Under the pieces are notes generated by a model, which did no database searches, was not told where the DNA came from, and saw nothing but the letters and a program-made list of their open reading frames with translations. Below are positions 57,541 through 64,000 of a DNA stretch of 64,000 bases, in pieces. The DNA comes from Chryseobacterium sp. RU37D. Lineage in GTDB: Bacteria; Bacteroidota; Bacteroidia; Flavobacteriales; Weeksellaceae. The stretch's first letter is position 1, and every line of letters starts with the position of its first letter. The stretch lies in the NCBI RefSeq assembly GCF_900156075.1, contig NZ_FTMM01000001.1, positions 124,001 to 188,000 of the forward strand, written 5' to 3'. A program made the position numbers and the translations under genes.

Positions 57541-57573
57541 GAATCCCTGAAATTAATTTTTCGGGGATTTTTG
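57541..57573 (+). terminator. Intrinsic terminator of ccsBA
   Basis: AATCCCTGAAA / TTTTCGGGGATT (one G-T) with a short loop and a T run. Confidence 0.75.
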
Positions 57574-57599
57574 TATTTAATAATTAATAACAGCAGTAT

Positions 57600-57739
57600 G
57601 ATGCAACAGATGCTGAGCGGAGTCGAAGCATTTTAATAAAAACTAAAACCCTTAAAAAACTCAAAACTTATAACTCATAATTCAAAACTTTTCCATATCT
57701 TTATGATATCAAAATAATATCAAATTAATAATTCATATC
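57600..57739. other. Upstream region of the SPFH gene with a repeat phrase
   Basis: It contains ATGCTGAGCGGAGTCGAAGC followed by AT (57610-57631), a dispersed phrase related to the GGCTTCGAGAGCC phrase at 11405-11419. The rest is AT-rich, with repeated AAAACTTATAACTCATAA-like runs. No gene seen. Confidence 0.4.
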
Positions 57740-58606
57740 ATGGAAAAAATCTTAAGACCAATGTCGGGATACCTTACGTTAGTTATTTGCCTGGGGCTGT
57801 TTATAGCTTCTATTTATCTTTTTATTACGGGAGTTGACCAAAATATTGCTTTGGTTGTTGTCGCTTTATTATGCTTCATTCTTTCGTGCTTTTTCTTAAA
57901 AGGTTTAATGATCATTCAGCCGAATCACTCAAGAGTTTTAAACTTCTTCGGAAAATATGTGGGAACAGTGAAAGAAAATGGATTATTCTTTATCAATCCT
58001 TTATATTCATCCCAAAAAATCAGCTTACGTTCTGAAAATTTACAAGGTCAAACCCTGAAAGTAAATGATAAAATGGGTAACCCCATCGAAATTGCAGTTG
58101 TAATTGTCTGGAAAGTAGGAGATACCTACAAAGCGGCGTTTGACGTTGAACGTTACTCAGATTTTGTAAAAATGCAGAGCGAGGCGGCAGTGCGTCATTT
58201 GGCGATGAGTTTTCCTTATGATAATTTAGAGGATGACCATGCTCCAATCACTTTAAGAGAGGGCGGGGATAAAATTAACGCGATCTTGGAGCAGGAACTA
58301 ACAGACAGACTTTCAAAGGCAGGAATTACAATTCAGGAGGCAAGAATTTCACACTTGGCTTATGCTTCAGAAATCGCAGGGGCTATGCTTCAAAGACAGC
58401 AGGCAACAGCCATTGTAGCAGCAAGAACAAAAATCGTGGAAGGTGCAGTGGGGATGGTAGATCTAGCCTTAAAAAAGCTTTCAGAAGAAAATATTGTTGA
58501 ATTGGACGATGAAAGAAAAGCAGCCATGGTAAGCAATTTGATGGTGGTTCTTTGTGGCGAAAAAGCAGCAACCCCAATCCTTAATGCAGGAACTTTGTAT
58601 AATTAA
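57740..58606 (+). CDS. SPFH/Band 7 (stomatin-like) membrane protein
   Basis: A 288-residue protein. Two close hydrophobic segments (about 10-32 and 36-58) anchor it. The SPFH domain covers about 60-230, with IQPNHSRVLNFFGKYVGTVKENG, the VWKVGDTYKAAFDVERY strand-helix and LREGGDKINAILEQELTDRL. A helical tail follows. Such proteins oligomerise into membrane microdomain scaffolds. The small ribbon-helix-helix gene downstream is a frequent partner in flavobacteria. Confidence 0.9.
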   Translation: MEKILRPMSGYLTLVICLGLFIASIYLFITGVDQNIALVVVALLCFILSCFFLKGLMIIQPNHSRVLNFFGKYVGTVKENGLFFINPLYSSQKISLRSENLQGQTLKVNDKMGNPIEIAVVIVWKVGDTYKAAFDVERYSDFVKMQSEAAVRHLAMSFPYDNLEDDHAPITLREGGDKINAILEQELTDRLSKAGITIQEARISHLAYASEIAGAMLQRQQATAIVAARTKIVEGAVGMVDLALKKLSEENIVELDDERKAAMVSNLMVVLCGEKAATPILNAGTLYN

Positions 58607-58647
58607 TAATGAAGAATTAAATTATTCTTAAAACTTTGCTGAGTACT

Positions 58648-58713
58648 AACGCCTTTGCGAAGTAAAAATATACACAATAATTTAAAGAAAACCTTTGCGC
58701 TCTTTGCGTTAAA
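58648..58713. repeat. CTTTGCG repeat pair related to the CGCAAAGGCGCAAAG family
   Basis: AACGCCTTTGCGAAGT and, 30 nt later, CCTTTGCGCTCTTTGCGTTA. These share their core with the units around the GxxExxY pseudogene. They lie between the SPFH and ribbon-helix-helix genes. Confidence 0.55.
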
Positions 58714-58724
58714 CAATTAGAAAA

Positions 58725-58913
58725 ATGAAATCAGATAAAACTCAAAACACTCCCGAAAGCAAAGGTAAAAAATCCTTCGTCATAAGGATTGATGAGTCTA
58801 CTTACAAGCTTCTGGAAAAATGGGCCAATGATGAATTCCGAAGCGTAAACGGGCAGATTGAGTATTTGCTTCATCAAAATCTGATTAATTCAGGAAGGAA
58901 GAAAAAAGAATAA
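58725..58913 (+). CDS. Small Arc-like ribbon-helix-helix protein
   Basis: A 62-residue protein. The ribbon SFVIRIDESTYKLLEKW and the two helices WANDEFRSVNGQIEYLLHQNL match the Arc/MetJ ribbon-helix-helix DNA-binding fold; the ends are Lys-rich. It would bind DNA as a dimer. It follows the SPFH gene in the same direction and probably shares its transcript. The targets are unknown. Confidence 0.82.
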   Translation: MKSDKTQNTPESKGKKSFVIRIDESTYKLLEKWANDEFRSVNGQIEYLLHQNLINSGRKKKE

Positions 58914-58921
58914 AATTGGGA

Positions 58922-59013
58922 TTAAGTTTTTCTCGCACATTGCACAGATTTTTTTATCCAATTTAAAACGTAAACATCTGCGTAATCTGTTAAATCAACG
59001 AGAGAAAAAAACA
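58922..59013. repeat. Imperfect inverted repeat with ATCTGCGTAATCTG core
   Basis: The left end TTTTTCTCGCACATTGCAC then AGATT and the right end AATCTGTTAAATCAACGAG then AGAAAAA are imperfect reverse complements. The middle has CATCTGCGTAATCTG, also seen at 52686-52700. Probably a small non-autonomous repeat. Confidence 0.5.
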
Positions 59014-59027
59014 GCGAATCAACATCA

Positions 59028-59057
59028 AAAAAAGCAGAGAAAATATCTCTGCTTTTA
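59028..59057 (-). terminator. Terminator of the small membrane-protein gene
   Basis: AAAAGCAGAGA / TCTCTGCTTTT, a perfect 11-bp stem (59030-59040, 59046-59056) with a T run on the minus strand, 22 nt past the stop at 59079. Confidence 0.8.
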
Positions 59058-59078
59058 TGTTCCATATTATCAATTAAA

Positions 59079-59276
59079 TTAATCAAATATCGTAGAAAAA
59101 TAATTAGTAATAACCGTCCAGAAATTCTTTCCCAAAAAATAGATAAGGATAGAGGTAATAATTCCCTTTACTGTAAAAAATATAATCCCACCGATTCCGA
59201 ACTTCTTCACCAGACTTTTCCATTTGGAGGTTTTCTTTTCATCTCCGGGCTCGTTGATCGTCTTATTATTTTTCAT
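59079..59276 (-). CDS. Small single-span membrane protein of unknown function
   Basis: A 65-residue protein, not recognised. Residues 1-26 are hydrophilic and basic (NNKTINEPGDEKKTSKWKSL). Residues of about 27-48 form one membrane helix (GIGGIIFFTVKGIITSILIY), then LGKNFWTVITNYFSTIFD. A perfect terminator follows it on its own strand and the composition is protein-like, both of which argue that it is a real gene. It is divergent from the aldehyde dehydrogenase gene. Confidence 0.6.
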   Translation of the reverse strand: MKNNKTINEPGDEKKTSKWKSLVKKFGIGGIIFFTVKGIITSILIYFLGKNFWTVITNYFSTIFD

Positions 59277-59410
59277 TTCTGAATTTCGAATGATTCTTTA
59301 CAAAGATAATCATGTTTATAATTAGTCCAAATAAAAAAATATGTTAAAATTAAAATTTTGCAGTTCGTTTAATATTTTTAACTTTAGGGAAAACGAAAAG
59401 TAAAATTTTT

Positions 59411-60961
59411 ATGTCTAAAAAAGTAAAGGATTTTGGGATTGAAAAGATTCTCAAAAATCTAGGAATTAAAGATGAAAATAAGGGGACTTCAGTAGGCGGA
59501 AAATACTTTGCATCCGGAAAAAGCATAGAAAGCTATTCACCGGTTGACGGTAATTTGATTGCTAAAGTAAAGACTTCCGGCGAATCCGATTACAACAAGG
59601 TAATTGAAATTGCTGAAAATGCTTTCAAAGAGTTCAGGCTGATTCCGGCTCCTAAAAGGGGAGAAATTGTAAGGCAATTAGGCCAAAAATTAAGACACTA
59701 TAAAGATGATTTGGGAAAGCTTGTCTCTTACGAAATGGGAAAGTCTCTACAGGAAGGTCTTGGTGAAGTGCAGGAAATGATCGATATCTGTGACTTTGCT
59801 GTTGGGGTTTCAAGACAGCTTCACGGCTACACCATGCACTCAGAAAGACCCGGCCACAGAATGTATGAGCAATATCATCCGCTGGGAATCGTGGGAATCA
59901 TTACAGCTTTCAACTTTCCTGTAGCAGTTTGGGCCTGGAATACGGCTTTGGCCTGGATCTGCGGAAACGTTACAGTCTGGAAACCTTCAGAAAAAACGCC
60001 ACTTTGTGCGATTGCTTGTCAAAATATTATGAATGAAGTTTTAAAGGAAAATAATCTTTCTGAGGGAATTTCAAGTGTATTGGTTGCGGATCACGAAATC
60101 GGGCAGAAATTAGTAGATGACAAAAGAATTGCGCTGGTTTCTTTCACAGGTTCTACAAGAGTCGGAAGATTGGTTTCTACCAATGTTGCCCAGAGATTCG
60201 GGAAATCTATCCTTGAATTGGGAGGAAACAATGCCATCATCATTTCTAAAGATGCGGACATCGATATGTCTATCATCGGAGCGGTTTTCGGGGCAGTTGG
60301 AACAGCAGGCCAGAGATGCACTTCAACGAGAAGATTGATCATCCACGAGAGCGTTTATAATGAAGTAAAAAACAGACTGGTAAAGGCTTACGGACAATTG
60401 AAAATCGGTAATCCTCTGGATGAGACAAACCATGTAGGGCCGCTTATCGATACGGATGCCGTAAATATGTATCAGGAAGCCATTAAAAAAGGGAAAAAAG
60501 AAGGTGCAAAATTCATCGTTGAAGGTGAAGTTTTAAAAGGAAAAGGCTACGAATCCGGATGCTACGTAAAACCTTGTATCGCAGAAGTGAAAAATTCTTA
60601 TGAAATCGTTCAGCATGAAACTTTTGCTCCCATCTTATATCTTATCAAATACAAAACTTTAGAAGAAGCAATTGCTATTCAAAATGATGTTCCTCAAGGC
60701 TTATCTTCAGCTATCATGACCCAGAACCTAAGAGAGGCAGAGTTATTCCTTTCTCATGCAGGTTCAGACTGCGGAATTGCCAACGTTAATATCGGAACTT
60801 CAGGAGCGGAGATCGGCGGAGCTTTCGGTGGTGAAAAAGAAACCGGAGGCGGCAGAGAATCCGGATCAGACGTTTGGAAATACTATATGAGACGTCAAAC
60901 GAATACTATAAATTACACAACCAATCTTCCTTTAGCACAAGGAATTAAGTTTGATCTTTGA
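59411..60961 (+). CDS. ALDH7-type aminoadipate-semialdehyde dehydrogenase
   Basis: A 516-residue NAD(P)-dependent aldehyde dehydrogenase. The catalytic Cys303 is in GQRCTSTRR and the general-base Glu269 in LELGGNNA. The N-terminal part and QLHGYTMHSERPGHRMYEQY, HPLGIVGIITAFNFPVAVWA are typical of the ALDH7/antiquitin group, which oxidises 2-aminoadipate 6-semialdehyde to 2-aminoadipate. The next gene encodes lysine 6-transaminase, which makes exactly that aldehyde, so the two form a lysine degradation unit. The 115-nt gap shows no terminator. Confidence 0.92.
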   Translation: MSKKVKDFGIEKILKNLGIKDENKGTSVGGKYFASGKSIESYSPVDGNLIAKVKTSGESDYNKVIEIAENAFKEFRLIPAPKRGEIVRQLGQKLRHYKDDLGKLVSYEMGKSLQEGLGEVQEMIDICDFAVGVSRQLHGYTMHSERPGHRMYEQYHPLGIVGIITAFNFPVAVWAWNTALAWICGNVTVWKPSEKTPLCAIACQNIMNEVLKENNLSEGISSVLVADHEIGQKLVDDKRIALVSFTGSTRVGRLVSTNVAQRFGKSILELGGNNAIIISKDADIDMSIIGAVFGAVGTAGQRCTSTRRLIIHESVYNEVKNRLVKAYGQLKIGNPLDETNHVGPLIDTDAVNMYQEAIKKGKKEGAKFIVEGEVLKGKGYESGCYVKPCIAEVKNSYEIVQHETFAPILYLIKYKTLEEAIAIQNDVPQGLSSAIMTQNLREAELFLSHAGSDCGIANVNIGTSGAEIGGAFGGEKETGGGRESGSDVWKYYMRRQTNTINYTTNLPLAQGIKFDL

Positions 60962-61076
60962 TCAAAGATCCAGAAATTCTGAAATTGAGAGATTCAGAAA
61001 TTAGTAGCTTTTTAATAGTAAATAATTTTTTAATCTTTTAAATTTTAATTATTAATCCTCTAAGATTATTATTAAT

Positions 61077-62402
61077 ATGGAACAAACAATCGACATACAA
61101 ACAAATAAAGTTAAAGAAACAGTAGGCAGGCACGTTTTGGCAGACGGTTTTGATTTCGTGATGGATATCGAAAAATCCCACGGCTCATGGCTTTATGATA
61201 AATTGACAAACAGAGAATATTTGGATATGTTCTCCATGTTCGCTTCGGCATCTATCGGGTACAATCACCCATATCTGGTTGAAAAATCAGCATGGCTGGG
61301 AAAAATGGCCGTTAATAAGCCCACTTTAGCCGATGTTTATTCTGAAGAATATGCACATTTTCTTGAAGTTTTTGAAAGAGTTGTAATTCCTGAAGAGCTA
61401 CAATACGCTTTCTTTATTGAAGGTGGAACTCTGGGCGTAGAAAATGCACTGAAGGCGTGTTTCGACTGGAAAACTCGCAAAAATTTTGAAAAAGGCCTTA
61501 ATATTGAAGCAGGGATTTCTATCCATTTTAGACAGGCATTTCACGGAAGAAGCGGCTATACTTTAAGCTTAACAAACACTGCTGATCCTAGAAAGTATCA
61601 ATATTTTCCAATGTTTAATTGGCCAAGAATTTTAAATCCTAAATTAACTTTTCCAATCACAGAAAAAAATTTGGAAGAGACTATTAAAAATGAGAAATTA
61701 GCTTTACTTCATATTGAAGAGGCTATTCTGATGCATCCTGATAAAGTAGCTTGTATTATCATCGAACCTATTCAGGCCGAAGGTGGTGATAACCATTTCA
61801 GAGATGAGTTTTTATCCGGCTTAAGGAAAATTTGTGATGAAAACGAAATCTTATTGATCTTTGATGAAGTTCAAACTGGTATCGGAATTACAGGTAAAAT
61901 GTGGGCGTTCCAACATTTCACTGCAAAACCGGACATTATTTCTTTTGGTAAAAAAACGCAAGTTTGTGGGGTTTTAGCCAATAAAGAAAAATTCGATGAA
62001 GTCCCGGATAACGTGTTCAGAGAAAGCTCAAGAATCAATTCTACTTTTGGGGGTAACTTTATAGACATGCTTCGTTTCCAACTGGTAATGGAAGTGATTG
62101 AAAAAGAAAACCTTGTAGAAAATGCCAGAGTTGTCGGTGATTACTTACTGGAAGGCTTAAAAAAATTAACAGAAAAATATCCTGAAAAATTATCGAACGC
62201 AAGAGGAAGAGGCTTGATGTGTGCCATCGATATGTCGACTCACGAACAAAGAAACCAGCTGAAAGACGAGCTTTGGAATGATGGAATGATCATTCTGGCA
62301 TGCGGTGACAAATCGCTTCGGTTCAGACCTCATTTGAACGTTACAAAAGAAGAAATACAACTTGCTTTAGACAAAATTGAAAATAACATTAATAAAATTT
62401 AA
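61077..62402 (+). CDS. lat: L-lysine 6-transaminase
   Basis: A 441-residue class III PLP aminotransferase that moves the epsilon-amino group of lysine to 2-oxoglutarate, giving 2-aminoadipate 6-semialdehyde (which cyclises to piperideine-6-carboxylate). PLP-binding features are FIEGGTLGVENALK (about 116-129), IFDEVQTGIGITGK and the Schiff-base Lys in SFGKKTQVCG (Lys292 or 293). The SFGKKTQ form separates LAT from ornithine and GABA transaminases. It works with the ALDH7 enzyme encoded upstream. Confidence 0.93.
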   Translation: MEQTIDIQTNKVKETVGRHVLADGFDFVMDIEKSHGSWLYDKLTNREYLDMFSMFASASIGYNHPYLVEKSAWLGKMAVNKPTLADVYSEEYAHFLEVFERVVIPEELQYAFFIEGGTLGVENALKACFDWKTRKNFEKGLNIEAGISIHFRQAFHGRSGYTLSLTNTADPRKYQYFPMFNWPRILNPKLTFPITEKNLEETIKNEKLALLHIEEAILMHPDKVACIIIEPIQAEGGDNHFRDEFLSGLRKICDENEILLIFDEVQTGIGITGKMWAFQHFTAKPDIISFGKKTQVCGVLANKEKFDEVPDNVFRESSRINSTFGGNFIDMLRFQLVMEVIEKENLVENARVVGDYLLEGLKKLTEKYPEKLSNARGRGLMCAIDMSTHEQRNQLKDELWNDGMIILACGDKSLRFRPHLNVTKEEIQLALDKIENNINKI

Positions 62403-62464
62403 ATTCAAAAATTTGTAATTTTCAAAAAAACTTTATATATTTAAATACTCAAACGGGATAGAGT

Positions 62465-62695
62465 ATGGAAAGAAGTACAAGAGTATCAGTTTTTGAAAGT
62501 GATAAACCTTCAGAAATACAATTAATCAAATCAAAATTGGAAGACGCACAAATCACCAACAGTGTTGAAAACAATTACATTACATTTACAACAACGCCAA
62601 CTGCAACATCGTTAAAAGTAATGGTAGATTTGAAAGACGAGAAGAGAGCCTTTGAAATAATTGATGCTTATCTTCAACAATATGAAAATCAATAA
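62465..62695 (+). CDS. DUF2007-family small protein
   Basis: A 76-residue protein with the DUF2007 (putative signal-transducing) fold: strand VSVFESDKPSEIQLIKSKLE, helix, then VMVDLKDEKRAFEIIDAYLQ. It resembles a PII-like ferredoxin fold, and its function is unknown. It begins 63 nt after lat and could be read through from it. A strong terminator follows, closing this transcript. Confidence 0.82.
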   Translation: MERSTRVSVFESDKPSEIQLIKSKLEDAQITNSVENNYITFTTTPTATSLKVMVDLKDEKRAFEIIDAYLQQYENQ

Positions 62696-62730
62696 AAACA
62701 ATTTCATAATTTTAAATTTTACTACTTCTA

Positions 62731-62767
62731 ACCGAAAATTAATTAATATTAATTTTCGGTTTTTTTA
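62731..62767 (+). terminator. Terminator after the DUF2007 gene
   Basis: A perfect 13-bp stem ACCGAAAATTAAT / ATTAATTTTCGGT (62731-62743, 62748-62760) followed by a run of T. Confidence 0.85.
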
Positions 62768-62785
62768 ATTAATATTTTTCAGAAT

Positions 62786-63298
62786 ATGGATTCAGAATTT
62801 AAACTAAGAAAAGCTGCAATCGAAGACAGAGAAATTATCTGGAATATTTTACAACAAGCCATTGAAAGAAGAAAGCTCGACGGAAGCACACAATGGCAGC
62901 AGGGCTATCCAAACCCGGAAACCGTAGAAAGTGATATTGCAAAAGGTTTCGGATATGTAATGACAGTAGATGAAAAAATTGCGGTTTATACAGCTTTGAT
63001 TCTGAATGACGAGCCGGCATATAGCACCATCGAAGGTGAATGGCTGAGCAACGGAGAATTTGTTGTTGTTCATAGAGTAGCTGTTGACGAAAAATTTGCA
63101 GGGCAGGGAATGGTGAAGAAATTATTTGACTATATTGAAGAATTCACAAAATCACACGGAATTCTAAGCATTAAGATTGATACCAATTATGATAATATCG
63201 CCATGTTGAAAATCCTTGAAAGCAAAGGCTATTCTTATTGTGGAGAAGTTTTTCTGGCCGGCGGAATGCGAAAGGCTTTTGAGAAGATTATAATTTAA
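62786..63298 (+). CDS. GNAT-family N-acetyltransferase
   Basis: A 170-residue single-domain acetyltransferase. The central strand and loop VVHRVAVDEKFAGQGMVKKLFDYIEE (split as VVHRVAVDEKFAGQG and MVKKLFDYIEE) hold the acetyl-CoA site, followed by IKIDTNYDNIAMLKILESKG and GYSYCGEVFL. The N-terminal IWNILQQAIERRKLDGSTQW is found in Bacteroidetes homologues of unknown substrate. It is isolated between two terminator or promoter regions. Confidence 0.87.
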   Translation: MDSEFKLRKAAIEDREIIWNILQQAIERRKLDGSTQWQQGYPNPETVESDIAKGFGYVMTVDEKIAVYTALILNDEPAYSTIEGEWLSNGEFVVVHRVAVDEKFAGQGMVKKLFDYIEEFTKSHGILSIKIDTNYDNIAMLKILESKGYSYCGEVFLAGGMRKAFEKIII

Positions 63299-63371
63299 CC
63301 AAAAAGTTAAATCAACTTTCATTGAATTTTTAAAACGATAGGAATTCATAAACTCTATCGAGTTTGTTCGT

Positions 63372-63386
63372 TTAGTTCAGAACTAA
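63372..63386. promoter_or_regulatory. Operator-like palindrome before the GbsR/MarR gene
   Basis: TTAGTTCAGAACTAA is a perfect palindrome (7-bp arms, centre A) lying just upstream of the -7 box TACTTTTG (63391-63398), where a repressor would block RNA polymerase. The regulator encoded next is the likely binder. Confidence 0.55.
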
Positions 63387-63390
63387 GTTA

Positions 63391-63398
63391 TACTTTTG
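63391..63398 (+). promoter_or_regulatory. -7 element of the GbsR/MarR-efflux promoter
   Basis: TACTTTTG (TAnnTTTG) ends 17 nt before the ATG at 63416. A TTTG at 63363-63366 is 24 nt upstream, a little far for -33. Confidence 0.45.
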
Positions 63399-63415
63399 CT
63401 TCAAATTTATATACC

Positions 63416-63871
63416 ATGCATAAGAGTATAGAAATTGATGAAAAAATTTTCCAGGATGCCGTAAAGTTTTATGGCATCATTTTCAACTTACCCCCATTGG
63501 CTTCAAAAATATATGCTTACCTGCTTTTTGATTATAAAAAAGTAGGGATTACTTTTGACGAGTTTGTGGATGTACTTTCTGCAAGTAAAAGTTCCGTATC
63601 TACCAGCATCTTGCTTTTACTTAACGCAGAACTTATCGTTGATCACAATAAAATGGATGAGCGGAAAAGATTTTTTTTCATCAATGAAGAATATAAAAAG
63701 ATAAGATTTGAAAAAATAGTTCAAAAGATGAAAGACGAATTAAAACTACTGGATGATTTAGATCAATTTAAAAAAAATCGTGATGATGGACACAATGAAC
63801 GAATGGAAGCATATAAACTTCTTTTAAACAAAAACATTAAAAATATTCAGGAATCTCTTAATAAACTATAA
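63416..63871 (+). CDS. GbsR/MarR-type transcriptional regulator
   Basis: A 151-residue winged-helix regulator. FYGIIFNLPPLASKIYAYLL, then VGITFDEFVDVLSASKSSVS (the helix-turn-helix) and the short wing MDERKRFFFINEEYKKIR match the GbsR-like branch of the MarR superfamily. A charged helical C-terminus likely dimerises. Only one nt separates its stop from the start of the RND adaptor gene, so it is the first gene of an efflux operon and most likely its local repressor. Confidence 0.88.
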   Translation: MHKSIEIDEKIFQDAVKFYGIIFNLPPLASKIYAYLLFDYKKVGITFDEFVDVLSASKSSVSTSILLLLNAELIVDHNKMDERKRFFFINEEYKKIRFEKIVQKMKDELKLLDDLDQFKKNRDDGHNERMEAYKLLLNKNIKNIQESLNKL

Positions 63872-63872
63872 A

Positions 63873-64000
63873 ATGAATAATAAGCTAGTTATACTTTCTA
63901 TTGCAGCGCTTTCTTTGGTGGCCTGCAAAAAAGAAACTCCCAAACAAGATGGTCCAAAACCATATCCTGTGGTAAATGTGGAGATGAAAAATATAGTAGG
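63873..64000 (+). CDS. RND efflux periplasmic adaptor lipoprotein, 5' part only
   Basis: The first 42 codons of a gene cut by the right edge. MNNKLVILSIAALSLVACKK gives a lipoprotein signal peptide with lipobox LVAC (Cys18). The following PKPYPVVNVEMKN is the usual start of AcrA/MexA-type membrane-fusion proteins in Bacteroidetes. It would link an RND pump to an outer-membrane channel. The call rests on this short stretch and on the regulator directly upstream. Confidence 0.7.
   Translation, partial: MNNKLVILSIAALSLVACKKETPKQDGPKPYPVVNVEMKNIV

Noticed and set aside
1-64000. CRISPR array, Cas genes, rRNA operon, prophage
   Set aside because: No regularly spaced repeats, Cas motifs, rRNA sequence or phage structural genes were seen; the Phage_holin_3_6-like gene is a chromosomal stress-type protein.

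Overview
The window reads as chromosomal DNA of a Flavobacteriia member, most likely Chryseobacterium or a close Weeksellaceae relative. The DNA is AT-rich. Several genes have the Bacteroidetes-type promoter (TTTG, then about 20 nt, then TAnnTTTG) and weak or absent Shine-Dalgarno sequences. The gene set includes flavobacterial hallmarks: PorQ of type IX secretion next to cmk, the TamL outer-membrane lipoprotein, a fused CcsB-CcsA cytochrome c maturation protein, a GxxExxY gene, and lysine 6-transaminase with an ALDH7-type dehydrogenase. The genus is inferred from protein and repeat character, not from a database search.

Layout. 1-3.5 kb: truncated acyl-CoA thioesterase, a decayed DUF6157 gene, an RRM RNA-binding protein, an exported B-lectin protein, a BlaI-type regulator and a decayed PAP2-like gene. 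3.8-6.5 kb: pyruvate dehydrogenase E1alpha and E2. 6.9-14.4 kb: LolD-like ATPase, RadC, a GNAT/FemAB-like protein, an FkbM methyltransferase, soluble pyrophosphatase, and a membrane pyrophosphatase carrying an OmpA-like C-terminal domain. 14.6-21.4 kb: aminotransferase, M28 peptidase lipoprotein, GNAT, an integrase relic beside tRNA-Arg(CCT), and uvrA. 21.7-27 kb: a candidate 16-residue peptide gene, TonB-dependent receptor, DUF2490 protein, M48 peptidase and HD hydrolase. 27.7-34.3 kb: a fatty-acid beta-oxidation operon (MarR, FadB-like, thiolase, acyl-CoA dehydrogenase) interrupted by a REP-associated tyrosine transposase with four REP-like units. 34.4-37.6 kb: FecCD-type ABC uptake genes split by a repeat-bounded GxxExxY pseudogene, then a TlpA-like lipoprotein. 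37.6-42.7 kb: ferredoxin/FNR-like reductase, SanA/YdcF protein, TamL and an SpoU methyltransferase. 42.7-49.9 kb: holin/YtxH envelope-stress genes, cmk, porQ, pyrH, frr, LptF/G and LolA. 50-58.9 kb: FtsK, exported isochorismatase, Crp/Fnr regulator, CcsBA, SPFH protein and a ribbon-helix-helix protein. 59-64 kb: a small membrane protein, lysine catabolism genes, DUF2007, GNAT, and a GbsR/MarR regulator followed by the start of an RND efflux adaptor.

The window is mostly housekeeping: envelope biogenesis, central carbon and fatty-acid metabolism, phosphate metabolism and DNA repair. The unusual content lies between the genes. There are at least four kinds of dispersed repeat, four decayed genes or relics, several strong operator-like palindromes beside their presumed regulators, and one candidate micro-peptide gene. 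The two best candidates for an under-described system are the RAYT with its REP set inside the fad operon (30.7-31.3 kb) and the GxxExxY (PD-(D/E)XK-type) cassette bounded by about 55-bp repeats (35.35-36.04 kb).
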